From: Polaribacter butkevichii
GTDB taxonomy: Bacteria > Bacteroidota > Bacteroidia > Flavobacteriales > Flavobacteriaceae
Direction: 5' to 3'
NCBI RefSeq assembly: GCF_038024105.1
Contig: NZ_CP150661.1
Span: 3,253,501 to 3,317,500, forward strand
DNA: 64,000 nucleotides
Positions within the stretch are counted from its first letter, which is position 1; every line of letters starts with the position of its first letter. The notes under the pieces are model-generated. The model saw nothing but the letters and a program-made list of their open reading frames with translations. It did not search any database and was not told the origin of the DNA. A program made the translations under genes and the position numbers. Shown in pieces: positions 17,466 to 25,138 of the stretch.

Positions 17466-18809
17466 TTATTTAATTGGTAGGTTTAATGCGTTTTCTAATG
17501 TTGCTTTTTTAGCAATAACATCTAACATAGATTGAATGTAGTTTTGTTGTTGCGTGTATAATTGGTTCTGAGCTTGTAGTAAATCGAAACTAGAAGAAAT
17601 TCCTTCAAAGAACTTAATACGTTGTTTTTTTTCTATTCTTTCTGCTAAACCAACGTTTTTCTTTGCTGTAGCATAGTTTTCTATAGTTAATTGGTAGTCG
17701 CTTTTTGCTTTTTCTGCCAATAAACTTAAACGTTGTTTGGTTTCTTCTAATCTAATATCTGCTGTTTCTAAAGCTATTTTTGCTTGTGCTGTTCTAGAAC
17801 TTCTTTGTAAACTACTAAAAATAGGGATGTTTAAACTAACACCAAGTAAAGAAGAATTAAACCAGTTTTGTTCTTTTTTAAAGAATGAAAAATCACTTGA
17901 GTATGCTTGTGCTCCGTAGTTTACATAAGCAGATAAAGTTGGTAACGCTTTGCTTTTTTCTAACTTTACAAGTAATCGTTTAGACTCTCTGTCGTTTTCT
18001 GCAATTTTAAAGTCTATATGGTCATTTACATTAAATTCATCAGCAATTAAGCCTAAGTTAATGTTTTTCTCCGCTAAAGAATCTAAGTTGTCTGTTAGTA
18101 TAAGTTTTGTTTCAATAGGGCTACCCAAAGAAAGATTTAACATTTTATAAGCAATGTCTTTTAGTCTTTTAACACTATTTAGTTGACTTTTTAGATTTCC
18201 TAATGTAATTTCTAACTGTTCAACATCTTCCTCTTCGTTAAATCCATTTTCATAGATTTTTTTAGCATCGTGTAGGTTCTTTTCTAAAATTTTAATATTT
18301 CCATTAAAAATTAAGATACTATTTTCTGCCACTAATACATTTCCGTAAGCGTTAATAACAGCTTCTCTGGTTAAGAGTTCTGTTTTTTCATTTGCTTGTT
18401 TAGAAATTTTTAAATAGGTTTTAGAGGCTTGTAATCCAACTAAATAAGATCCATCAAATAATAACTGTTTTAAGGTTACAGAGGCGCTTGTGTTTTGTTT
18501 AGGGCTAAAAGTTACCGGTTCAAAAGTACCTGGAGTTCCGCCAACTAATTCTGCCGGCAACAAAGAAACTTGTTGTTTTAACCAATTGGTATAATCTATG
18601 GTTCCGCTAATTTGAGGTAAACCAGTTGCGGTTGTTTCCCAAACTTTTTTGCTTGCAGATGTAATATCATTTTTAGATGCTTTTGTGTTGTAGCTATTTT
18701 TAAGAGCAAAGTTTATCGCTTCATTTAGCGATAATTCCATTGTTTTTTCTTGAGCGTTGGTTATCAAGAAAAAGCAAGTGCTTATACATGCTAGAATTAA
18801 GTTTTTCAT
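17466..18809 (-). CDS. TolC-family outer-membrane efflux channel
   Basis: 447 residues with a cleavable signal (MKNLILACISTCFFLITNAQ). Two long helical repeat halves typical of outer-membrane efflux proteins follow: MELSLNEAINFALKNSYN near the N-terminus and the equivalent RLSLLAEKAKSDYQLTIENY in the second half, separated by strand-rich segments. It forms a trimeric outer-membrane/periplasmic tunnel for the adjacent RND pump. It is second in the operon, 7 bases after tetR. Confidence 0.92.
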   Translation of the reverse strand: MKNLILACISTCFFLITNAQEKTMELSLNEAINFALKNSYNTKASKNDITSASKKVWETTATGLPQISGTIDYTNWLKQQVSLLPAELVGGTPGTFEPVTFSPKQNTSASVTLKQLLFDGSYLVGLQASKTYLKISKQANEKTELLTREAVINAYGNVLVAENSILIFNGNIKILEKNLHDAKKIYENGFNEEEDVEQLEITLGNLKSQLNSVKRLKDIAYKMLNLSLGSPIETKLILTDNLDSLAEKNINLGLIADEFNVNDHIDFKIAENDRESKRLLVKLEKSKALPTLSAYVNYGAQAYSSDFSFFKKEQNWFNSSLLGVSLNIPIFSSLQRSSRTAQAKIALETADIRLEETKQRLSLLAEKAKSDYQLTIENYATAKKNVGLAERIEKKQRIKFFEGISSSFDLLQAQNQLYTQQQNYIQSMLDVIAKKATLENALNLPIK

Positions 18810-18816
18810 GTGGTTA

Positions 18817-19416
18817 TTATTTCAGTTTTAATTGGTTTTCTAATTGTTGTATTCCTTTTTCGGTACAAATTCCTCGTAAATGATATTCTAAATAGTAGTT
18901 CATTAATGTGTTCATAGAGTATTTTGTTAACGGAAACAAATCTTTATCTTTTATACCTATCATTCCGTTAAAGTAAATTCTAGAAATAAACTCTAAATCT
19001 ATAGTATCTCTATATAGTTTATTTTCAATCCCTTTTTTTAAGTTTTCTATTACGCAATCTTGCATCACGTGAAACTGTTTCTGTTTTAAGGAAGCGTATA
19101 TTTTAGGGTAATACTTTTGAAGTTGATACTGAGGTGAAGATTTTTCGTCCTTTAAATTCTCTAAAATTAATCTTTTTATAGAAAAAAGTTCGTTAATAGG
19201 GTTTAGGTTTAACTCGCAAATACCATCAATACCACAACAAATACTATTAAATATATGCAAAGCAACAGCGTCTATAAGTTCTGTTTTATTTTTAAAGTAC
19301 TTGTAAATGGTTTTTTTTGATACACCTAAAGAACTGGCAATTTCATCCATAGTAACACTCTTAAAGCCTAGGTTTAAGAAGAGTTCGTTCGATTTTTCTA
19401 ATATTTTGTCTCTCAT
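18817..19416 (-). CDS. TetR/AcrR-family repressor of the efflux operon
   Basis: 199 residues. The N-terminal TetR helix-turn-helix is clear: ILEKSNELFLNLGFKSVTMD, then EIASSLGVSKKTIYKYFKNK (about 25-44). The C-terminal ligand domain is helical and contains a Cys-Cys pair (ICCGIDGICE). It is the first gene of the operon that continues into tolC, mfp and rnd. A 33-base inverted repeat (19442-19474) covers its own -33 promoter element, the expected arrangement for autorepression relieved by an efflux substrate. Confidence 0.92.
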   Translation of the reverse strand: MRDKILEKSNELFLNLGFKSVTMDEIASSLGVSKKTIYKYFKNKTELIDAVALHIFNSICCGIDGICELNLNPINELFSIKRLILENLKDEKSSPQYQLQKYYPKIYASLKQKQFHVMQDCVIENLKKGIENKLYRDTIDLEFISRIYFNGMIGIKDKDLFPLTKYSMNTLMNYYLEYHLRGICTEKGIQQLENQLKLK

Positions 19417-19426
19417 AATTCGGGGA

Positions 19427-19457
19427 CAAATGTACGAACGGAAACTTTAGAAACCAA
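19427..19457 (-). promoter_or_regulatory. Promoter of the tetR-tolC-mfp-rnd operon
   Basis: Minus strand TTG (19455-19457), 20 bases, TACATTTG (19427-19434): an excellent Bacteroidetes promoter, with the -7 element 10 bases before the tetR ATG. Confidence 0.8.
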
Positions 19458-19474
19458 TTAAGTTTCCAAAGTTT
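19442..19474. promoter_or_regulatory. Putative TetR operator
   Basis: The arms AAACTTTAGAAAC (19442-19454) and GTTTCCAAAGTTT (19462-19474) form an inverted repeat matching at 12 of 13 positions, with a 7-base spacer. It spans the -33 element of the tetR promoter. Confidence 0.65.
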
Positions 19475-19543
19475 TAATTATTTTTTAACATTGGAATTAT
19501 AAAGTAAAATTTCTTTACGTTATTTTTACAAAAAATTACAGAT

Positions 19544-20515
19544 TTGGACATTTTACATTATCAGAAAGATTTTATTAACTATTTAGAATCTAAAAAGTGG
19601 GTTAATGAACCTAAAAATCTATACGAACCTATAGATTATATTATAAAATTAGGAGGTAAGAGGATGCGACCTATTTTAACACTTATGGCCGCAGATATTT
19701 TTTCAGGAACTTACGAGAAAGCAATGCCAGCAGCTTTGGCAGTTGAGGTTTTTCATAATTTTACTTTGATTCATGATGATATTATGGATGATGCTCCTCT
19801 TAGAAGAGGTAAAGTTACTGTTCATGAAAAATGGGATATTAATACGGGTATTCTTTCGGGAGACGCAATGTTAATTTTAGCGTATCAATATTTTGAAAAC
19901 TACGAACCTATTGTTTTTCAGAAATTAGCAAAGTTATTTAGTAAAACGGCTTTAGAGGTTTGTGATGGGCAACAATTAGATGTAGATTTTGAAACTAGAA
20001 ATGATGTAACTATAGATGAATATATTAATATGATTCGTTTAAAAACATCTGTTTTAGTTGCAGCTGCATTAAAAATGGGTGCTATTGTGGCGGAAACTAG
20101 TGATGAAAATGCAAATTTAATTTATGAATTTGGTTTAAATTTAGGGATTGCGTTTCAATTACAAGATGATTATTTAGATACTTTTGGAGATCCGAAAACT
20201 TTTGGAAAGCAAATAGGTGGAGATATTATAGAGAATAAGAAAACGTACTTGTATTTAAAATCATTAGAGGTTGCAGAGGAAGAAGATAGGGGTAGATTGC
20301 ATCTACTTTATAATCAAAAATCAAAAGATAATTCGGTTAAAATTAGTGAAGTAACTCAAATTTTTATACAAAATAATATTCCTGCTTTCATAAAGGAGCA
20401 AATTCAAAATTATACAGAGAAATCTTTTAAAACTTTAGCAGCTATGAATGTCTCAGAAGAAAGTAAAAAAGGGCTAAAGAATTTCGGACTTTGGCTAATG
20501 AATAGATCTGTGTAA
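19544..20515 (+). CDS. Short-chain polyprenyl (farnesyl/geranylgeranyl) diphosphate synthase
   Basis: 323 residues from a TTG start at 19544; no better upstream start is present. The first Asp-rich motif is LIHDDIMDDAPLRRG (about residues 81-95) and the second FQLQDDYLDTFGD (about 205-217). The residue five before the first DDxxD is Phe, an aromatic typical of short-chain products. It condenses isopentenyl diphosphate with allylic diphosphates to supply quinone, carotenoid and undecaprenyl pathways. It diverges from the tetR efflux operon. A second prenyl synthase, with Ala at the corresponding position, lies at 59930. Confidence 0.87.
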   Translation: MDILHYQKDFINYLESKKWVNEPKNLYEPIDYIIKLGGKRMRPILTLMAADIFSGTYEKAMPAALAVEVFHNFTLIHDDIMDDAPLRRGKVTVHEKWDINTGILSGDAMLILAYQYFENYEPIVFQKLAKLFSKTALEVCDGQQLDVDFETRNDVTIDEYINMIRLKTSVLVAAALKMGAIVAETSDENANLIYEFGLNLGIAFQLQDDYLDTFGDPKTFGKQIGGDIIENKKTYLYLKSLEVAEEEDRGRLHLLYNQKSKDNSVKISEVTQIFIQNNIPAFIKEQIQNYTEKSFKTLAAMNVSEESKKGLKNFGLWLMNRSV

Positions 20516-20555
20516 ATTTTTTTTAAAAAAAATATAAATTATTCAAAATAAGTAT

Positions 20556-20563
20556 TACATTTG
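20556..20563 (+). promoter_or_regulatory. -7 element of the CAU tRNA promoter
   Basis: TACATTTG is followed by CAGCC, 14 bases before the tRNA 5' end. The same TTTGCAGCC continuation occurs in the tRNA-Phe promoter. No clear TTG -33 is visible. Confidence 0.55.
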
Positions 20564-20577
20564 CAGCCAAATTAATC

Positions 20578-20651
20578 GGTCCCATAGCTCAGTTGGTTAG
20601 AGCATCTGACTCATAATCAGAGGGTCCTTGGTTCGAGCCCAAGTGGGACCA
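20578..20651 (+). tRNA. tRNA with CAU anticodon (Met elongator or Ile2)
   Basis: A 74-base cloverleaf: acceptor GGTCCCA/TGGGACC, D-arm AGCTCAGTTGGTTAGAGC, anticodon stem TCTGA/TCAGA with loop CTCATAA (anticodon CAT), T-loop GGTTCGAGCC, discriminator A. CCA is not encoded. CAU could be elongator methionine or lysidine-modified isoleucine-2, and I cannot separate the two by eye. It is not the initiator in appearance, because the first acceptor pair is a normal G-C. Confidence 0.93.
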
Positions 20652-20664
20652 CTATAGTTTTTTA

Positions 20665-20696
20665 TTGCTTTTATTATTAAAAGTTTTTTATATTTG
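20665..20696 (+). promoter_or_regulatory. Promoter of the PID-CTERM-like mini-gene
   Basis: TTG (20665-20667), 21 bases, TATATTTG (20689-20696), 51 bases before the ATG at 20748. It shows the small protein has its own transcription start, separate from the tRNA. Confidence 0.65.
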
Positions 20697-20747
20697 TTTA
20701 ATGATAAGCGTAATTAATAATAAATTTTTAATCTGGGGGGATATAAA

Positions 20748-20927
20748 ATGAAAAACAAAAAGCATTTTGCATTATTTATAATGCTAGTAATTACAAGTAT
20801 GGCCATTGTTGGTCAAGTACCAACACCAGGACCACCGTCGCCACCGGGGCTTCCAATAGATGGCGGTTTAATCTTTTTAGTTGTTTCTGGAGTTTTATAC
20901 GGGGTAAAAAAGAAGATTAAGAATTAG
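20748..20927 (+). CDS. PID-CTERM-like mini-protein (putative sorted/anchored peptide)
   Basis: 59 residues. Signal-like helix FALFIMLVITSMAIVGQ (about 7-23), a Pro-rich linker PTPGPPSPPG (25-34), then LPIDGGLIFLVVSGVLYGVK and a Lys-rich tail. The PIDGGL motif + hydrophobic helix + basic end matches the flavobacterial PID-CTERM sorting-domain architecture, thought to be processed by an exosortase-like enzyme. There is almost no mature domain beyond the Pro-rich linker. It has its own promoter. Its 3' end overlaps the 3' end of convergent ribE by 11 bases. No exosortase gene lies in this window. Confidence 0.75.
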   Translation: MKNKKHFALFIMLVITSMAIVGQVPTPGPPSPPGLPIDGGLIFLVVSGVLYGVKKKIKN

Positions 20928-21501
20928 TTAATCTACTAACGTATTTTCCAATAACATCAAATTCTAAATTAACACAATCATTAAGTTTAAGATGCTTAAA
21001 GTTTGTGTTTTCTTTTGTGTACGGTATAATGGCAACGCTAAACTCATTTTGCTTAGAGTTTACAACCGTTAAACTTACTCCGTTTACAGTAATAGAGCCT
21101 TTTTCTATTGTAATGTTTTTGTTAGATGAATCATATTCGAAAGTGTAAACCGTACTTCCGTTTTCATTTTTAATAGCTGTGCAAGTTGCTGTTTGGTCTA
21201 CATGACCTTGTACAATATGACCATCTAAACGGTCTCCTAATTTCATTCCGCGTTCTAAATTCACTAAATCTTTTTCAACTAAATTGCCAATATTAGTTTT
21301 ATTTAAAGTTTCTTTAATAGCAGTAACAGTGTAATTGTTATTGTCTATTGCAACAACGGTTAGGCAAACACCATTGTGCGCAACGCTTTGATCTATTTTT
21401 AATTCATTTGTAAAATTACTACTTATAGTTAAATGAATATTATCTTGATCTTTAGTGATGTTTGTAATTGTACCAAGTGTTTCTATTATTCCGGTAAACA
21501 T
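20917..21501 (-). CDS. ribE: Riboflavin synthase alpha subunit
   Basis: 194 residues, two tandem lumazine-binding barrels. The start MFTGIIETLGTI is the family signature; the second repeat begins near GDRLDGHIVQGHVDQT (about 84-99). The N-terminal barrel has SVAHNGVCLTV and the C-terminal SITVNGVSLTV, the paired signature motifs. It dismutates two 6,7-dimethyl-8-ribityllumazine molecules into riboflavin in the cytoplasm. It is divergent from pdxA (59 bases between starts). The leader is too short for an FMN riboswitch, and none was seen. Confidence 0.95.
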   Translation of the reverse strand: MFTGIIETLGTITNITKDQDNIHLTISSNFTNELKIDQSVAHNGVCLTVVAIDNNNYTVTAIKETLNKTNIGNLVEKDLVNLERGMKLGDRLDGHIVQGHVDQTATCTAIKNENGSTVYTFEYDSSNKNITIEKGSITVNGVSLTVVNSKQNEFSVAIIPYTKENTNFKHLKLNDCVNLEFDVIGKYVSRLTNS

Positions 21502-21517
21502 ATTTGTAAAATTTAGT

Positions 21518-21525
21518 TACTTTTG
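21518..21525 (+). promoter_or_regulatory. -7 element of the pdxA promoter
   Basis: TACTTTTG, 35 bases before the pdxA ATG, fits TAnnTTTG. A -33 TTG at the right distance is not clear. Confidence 0.5.
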
Positions 21526-21560
21526 TAGTATTCAAAAATAGGAATAATAGAAGAGTTACT

Positions 21561-22595
21561 ATGAATAAATCTGATAAAATTATAGTTGGTATTTCAATAG
21601 GAGATTTAAATGGAATAGGTTTAGAGGTAATTCTAAAAACTTTTCAAGATAAAAGGATGTTAGATTTTTGTACTCCAGTTCTTTTTGGAAGCACAAAAGT
21701 AGTTTCTTATCATAAAAAAGCTCTAAAATCTGAAACTCCAGTTCACGGAATAACTTCATTAAGTCAGTTGAATCATAATAAAATTAATGTTTTAAATATT
21801 TGGAAAGAGGATGTAGCTGTAGAATTAGGAAAAGCTACAAAAGAATCTGGTGAATATGCGGCCAAATCATTAGAAATAGCCGTTGCCCATTTAAAAGATA
21901 AAACAATAGATGTTTTATTAACTGCACCTATTAATAAGGAAACCATACAATCGGATACTTTTAATTTTCCTGGACATACAGAATATTTAGAAGACAAGCT
22001 TGATGGTAAAAGTTTAATGATTTTAATGACTGATGCCTTAAGGATAGGTTTAATAACAGGTCATATTCCTATTTCAAAAGTAGCAGAAGCTGTTACACCA
22101 GCGTTAATTAAAGAAAAAGTAGCTACAATGTATACTTCTTTAGTGCAAGATTTTGGAATTAATAAACCTAAAATTGCTGTATTATCTTTAAATCCTCATT
22201 GTGGAGATAAAGGAGTTATTGGTGTAGAAGATGATGAAATAATAAAACCTACTATAGATGAAATTAAGGCGTCTGGTAAGTTAGTTTTTGGCCCTTATGC
22301 TGCCGATGGATTTTTTGGATCTGAAACTTATAAGCAATTTGATGGTGTTTTAGCAACTTATCACGATCAAGGGTTAGCGCCTTTTAAAGCATTGTCTTTT
22401 GGTAATGGTGTTAATTTTACTGCAGGATTAAGTGAAGTTAGAACTTCTCCCGATCATGGTACAGGCTTTGATATTGCTGGAAAAAACGTAGCAAACCCTT
22501 CTTCTTTTAAAGAAGCTTTGTTTACTGGAATTCAAATTTATAAGACAAGAAAAGAATATAAAGAGCTTTCAAAAAACCCTCTTTTAGTAAAGTAA
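21561..22595 (+). CDS. pdxA: 4-hydroxythreonine-4-phosphate dehydrogenase
   Basis: 344 residues. Start region IIVGISIGDLNGIGLEV; metal/substrate motifs LLTAPINKETIQ (about 113-124) and FPGHTEYLED (about 134-143, metal-ligand His); later SLNPHCGDKGVIG and YHDQGLAPFK with further conserved His residues. It oxidises 4-phosphohydroxy-threonine in the DXP-independent branch of pyridoxal-phosphate synthesis, in the cytoplasm. It is followed by the yceD-rpmF-fabH-acc block but separated by a new promoter (22637-22644). Confidence 0.95.
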   Translation: MNKSDKIIVGISIGDLNGIGLEVILKTFQDKRMLDFCTPVLFGSTKVVSYHKKALKSETPVHGITSLSQLNHNKINVLNIWKEDVAVELGKATKESGEYAAKSLEIAVAHLKDKTIDVLLTAPINKETIQSDTFNFPGHTEYLEDKLDGKSLMILMTDALRIGLITGHIPISKVAEAVTPALIKEKVATMYTSLVQDFGINKPKIAVLSLNPHCGDKGVIGVEDDEIIKPTIDEIKASGKLVFGPYAADGFFGSETYKQFDGVLATYHDQGLAPFKALSFGNGVNFTAGLSEVRTSPDHGTGFDIAGKNVANPSSFKEALFTGIQIYKTRKEYKELSKNPLLVK

Positions 22596-22636
22596 AAAAC
22601 TTTTGATAGAAAAGAGTGTAAAATAATAAATTTTTA

Positions 22637-22644
22637 TATCTTTG
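22637..22644 (+). promoter_or_regulatory. -7 element upstream of the yceD-rpmF operon
   Basis: TATCTTTG fits TAnnTTTG, 22 bases before the ATG at 22667. Its position favours that ATG over the TTG two codons upstream. Confidence 0.5.
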
Positions 22645-22666
22645 CACGCTCAATTGATATTTGGAA

Positions 22667-23203
22667 ATGAAATACTTAAAGGAATTCAACATACCGTTTG
22701 TAGGATTAAAAGAAGGAATTCATTTGTTTGAATACGAAATTGATAACACGTTCTTTAAAGCTTTTAATTATGATGAATTTGAAAGTTCATCTGTTAAAAT
22801 AACATTAAATTTTATAAAGAAAAGTACATTGTTCGAGTTAACATTTACTGCAAATGGATATGTAGAGGTGCCTTGCGATGTTTCTAATGAACTTTATAAA
22901 CAAGACGTTAAAGCTGTTTTACCTTTAGTGGTAAATTTTGGGCCAGAATTTAATGATGATAATGAGGAGATTTTAATTTTGCCTCACGAAGCGTATGAAT
23001 TTAATGTTGCTCAATATATATATGAACTAATAGTATTATCAGTTCCTAATAAAAGAGTTCATCCCAAAGTGTTAGACGGAACCATGGATTCTGAAGCATT
23101 AGATAAGTTAAGAGAGTTAGAAATAAAAGAAGTAAAGACTGTTGAAGAAACAGACCCAAGGTGGGATAAATTAAAGAATTTAATAACAGAAAAAAAGACA
23201 TAA
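22667..23203 (+). CDS. DUF177/YceD-family protein
   Basis: 178 residues from the ATG at 22667; an in-frame TTG two codons earlier is less likely. It has the YceD pattern of a beta-rich N-terminal half ([20 protein letters not shown]), an acidic middle and the conserved C-terminal [12 protein letters not shown]. The family lies next to rpmF in most bacteria and is linked to 23S rRNA/ribosome maturation. Here it is 1 base from rpmF. The paired cysteines seen in many homologues are reduced to one (PCDVSNE). Confidence 0.9.
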   Translation: MKYLKEFNIPFVGLKEGIHLFEYEIDNTFFKAFNYDEFESSSVKITLNFIKKSTLFELTFTANGYVEVPCDVSNELYKQDVKAVLPLVVNFGPEFNDDNEEILILPHEAYEFNVAQYIYELIVLSVPNKRVHPKVLDGTMDSEALDKLRELEIKEVKTVEETDPRWDKLKNLITEKKT

Positions 23204-23204
23204 A

Positions 23205-23402
23205 ATGGCACATCCTAAAAGAAAGATATCTAAAACCAGAAGAGACAAAAGGAGAACGCATTATAAAGCAGCTTCTCAGCAAATAGCAACAGATCCAACA
23301 ACAGGAGAGTCGCATTTATACCACAGAGCTCATTGGCACGAAGGTAAATTATACTACAGAGGACAAGTAGTATTAGAATCTGCATCTGCAATAGAAGCAT
23401 AA
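23205..23402 (+). CDS. rpmF: 50S ribosomal protein L32
   Basis: 65 residues: [20 protein letters not shown], the universal L32 N-terminus, followed by the basic stretch and [17 protein letters not shown]. It lacks the C-terminal zinc-binding cysteines, so it is the C-minus form. It sits 1 base after yceD and is followed by a strong terminator, so fabH uses its own promoter. Confidence 0.97.
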   Translation: MAHPKRKISKTRRDKRRTHYKAASQQIATDPTTGESHLYHRAHWHEGKLYYRGQVVLESASAIEA

Positions 23403-23422
23403 AAAAATCAAAAGTTTTTCTA

Positions 23423-23447
23423 AAAACCCTCATTAATTGAGGGTTTT
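23423..23447 (+). terminator. Terminator after rpmF
   Basis: Stem AAAACCCTCA / TGAGGGTTTT, 5-base loop, then a T-run. It separates yceD-rpmF from fabH. Confidence 0.85.
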
Positions 23448-23498
23448 TTTGCGTTTTTCAAGTAGAAATTGTCTTTTTAGACAATTATTACTTTAAAA

Positions 23499-23523
23499 AG
23501 TGAAATAAAATTCACTACTTTTG
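23499..23523 (+). promoter_or_regulatory. fabH promoter region with overlapping palindrome
   Basis: TACTTTTG (23516-23523) is a good -7 element 34 bases before the fabH ATG. The palindrome AGTGAA-6-TTCACT (23499-23516) ends on its first base, a position where a regulator could block polymerase. A second small inverted repeat, AATTGTCT/AGACAATT, lies at 23468-23487. Confidence 0.45.
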
Positions 23524-23556
23524 ATTTTCCTAACCACATGGAAAACAACTAAAAAT

Positions 23557-24552
23557 ATGACAAAAATCACTGCAGCAATTACAGCAGTAGGGAAGTATGT
23601 TCCTGAATATGTTCTGACTAATAAAGAGTTAGAAACCATGGTAGAAACTAATGATGAATGGATAACCACTAGAACAGGCATCAAAGAAAGAAGAGTTTTA
23701 AAAGGAGAAGGTTTAGGTACTTCATATATGGCTATAAAAGCCGCAGAAGAATTGTTACAAAAATCAAACATTAACCCTCAAGAAATCGATTTAATAATAG
23801 TAGGAACAGCTACACCAGATTTACCAATTGCTTCAACAGCAGCCTATGTTGCGTCAGAAATAGGAGCAACAAATGCTTTTGGTTACGATTTACAAGCAGC
23901 GTGTTCTAGTTTTTTATTTGGTATGTCTACTGCAGCAGCTTATATAGAATCTGGTAGATATAAAAAAGTATTATTAATTGGAGCCGATAAAATGTCTTCA
24001 ATTATAGATTATAATGACAGAGCAACTTGTATTATTTTTGGTGATGGAGCAGGTGCTGCTTTATTTGAACCAAATTATGAAGGCTTAGGTTTGCAAGATG
24101 AATATTTAAGAAGTGATGGTATTGGTAGAGACTTTTTAAGAATAGAGGCAGGTGGGTCTTTAATGCCAACAACCCCAGAAACGGTAGCACAAAATAAACA
24201 TTTTGTATATCAAGAAGGAAAAACGGTTTTTAAATATGCAGTTTCTAGTATGGCAGATGTTGCAGAACGCATGTTAACCAGAAATAATCTTACAGAAAAA
24301 GATATCCAATGGTTAGCGGCACATCAAGCTAATAAAAGAATTATTGAAGCAACAGCCAAAAGAGTAGGGGTACCATCAGAAAAAGTGATGATGAATATTC
24401 AGAATTACGGAAACACTACATCTGCAACCTTACCACTTTTATTGGCAGATTATGAAAGTCAATTAAAAAAAGGAGATAACTTAATTTTTGCGGCATTTGG
24501 TGGCGGTTTCACATGGGGAGCAGCTTACGTAAAATGGGCATATAATTCATAA
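23557..24552 (+). CDS. fabH: Beta-ketoacyl-ACP synthase III
   Basis: 331 residues from the ATG at 23557. The TTG at 23521 lies inside the promoter -7 element, so it cannot be the start. The catalytic triad is visible: Cys in DLQAACSSFLFGM (about 116), His in AAHQANKRI (about 255) and Asn in NYGNTTSATLP (about 285). It starts type II fatty-acid synthesis by condensing acetyl-CoA, or in flavobacteria often branched acyl-CoA, with malonyl-ACP. It is followed by accB and accC, giving a fatty-acid initiation operon. Confidence 0.95.
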   Translation: MTKITAAITAVGKYVPEYVLTNKELETMVETNDEWITTRTGIKERRVLKGEGLGTSYMAIKAAEELLQKSNINPQEIDLIIVGTATPDLPIASTAAYVASEIGATNAFGYDLQAACSSFLFGMSTAAAYIESGRYKKVLLIGADKMSSIIDYNDRATCIIFGDGAGAALFEPNYEGLGLQDEYLRSDGIGRDFLRIEAGGSLMPTTPETVAQNKHFVYQEGKTVFKYAVSSMADVAERMLTRNNLTEKDIQWLAAHQANKRIIEATAKRVGVPSEKVMMNIQNYGNTTSATLPLLLADYESQLKKGDNLIFAAFGGGFTWGAAYVKWAYNS

Positions 24553-24571
24553 ATACAACAACTAAATAATT

Positions 24572-25057
24572 ATGAGTATGGATATTAAAGAAATTCAAAA
24601 TCTTATAAAATTTGTAGCTAAATCTGGCGCTAGCGAGGTAAAGTTAGAGATGGAAGATGTAAAAATTACAATTAGAACTGGTTCTGGTAAAACAGAAACA
24701 ACAATTGTGCAAGCAGCTCCTATGGCTGGTGTGCCTCAAGTTGCAGCTACTGTTGCTGCTCAACCTGTTGCATCTACAGAAGCAGCAGCACCACAAGCAG
24801 AAACTGAAAACTCTAAATATATTACTGTAAAGTCTCCTATTATTGGTACTTTTTATAGAAAACCATCTCCTGATAAACCTAATTTTGTAGAAGTAGGATC
24901 TGAAATTTCTATAGGTGATACAGTTTGTGTTATTGAAGCAATGAAATTATTTAATGAGATAGAATCTGAAATTTCAGGTAAAATTGTTAAAATATTAGTT
25001 GATGATTCTTCTCCTGTAGAGTTTGATCAACCATTATTTTTAGTAGATCCATCATAG
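24572..25057 (+). CDS. accB: Acetyl-CoA carboxylase biotin carboxyl carrier protein
   Basis: 161 residues. N-terminal helix IKEIQNLIKFVAKSGASEVK, an Ala/Pro/Gln-rich flexible linker (about 45-80), then the biotinyl domain with SPIIGTFYRKPSPDKPNFVE and the biotinylation motif EAMKLFNEIE (Lys about 125). It carries CO2 between biotin carboxylase and carboxyltransferase. It lies 19 bases after fabH and 81 bases before accC, in the same direction. A second in-frame ATG two codons later is possible. Confidence 0.96.
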   Translation: MSMDIKEIQNLIKFVAKSGASEVKLEMEDVKITIRTGSGKTETTIVQAAPMAGVPQVAATVAAQPVASTEAAAPQAETENSKYITVKSPIIGTFYRKPSPDKPNFVEVGSEISIGDTVCVIEAMKLFNEIESEISGKIVKILVDDSSPVEFDQPLFLVDPS

Positions 25058-25138
25058 TATAAATCATAATTTCTAATTTATAAATTCTATAAAAATAGTT
25101 TAGAATTTGTTTTTTGAATATTGAAAATTTAAGACTTT

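Noticed and set aside
21502..21560. FMN riboswitch for ribE
   Set aside because: The region before ribE is only 59 bases and is shared with pdxA; no riboswitch elements fit.
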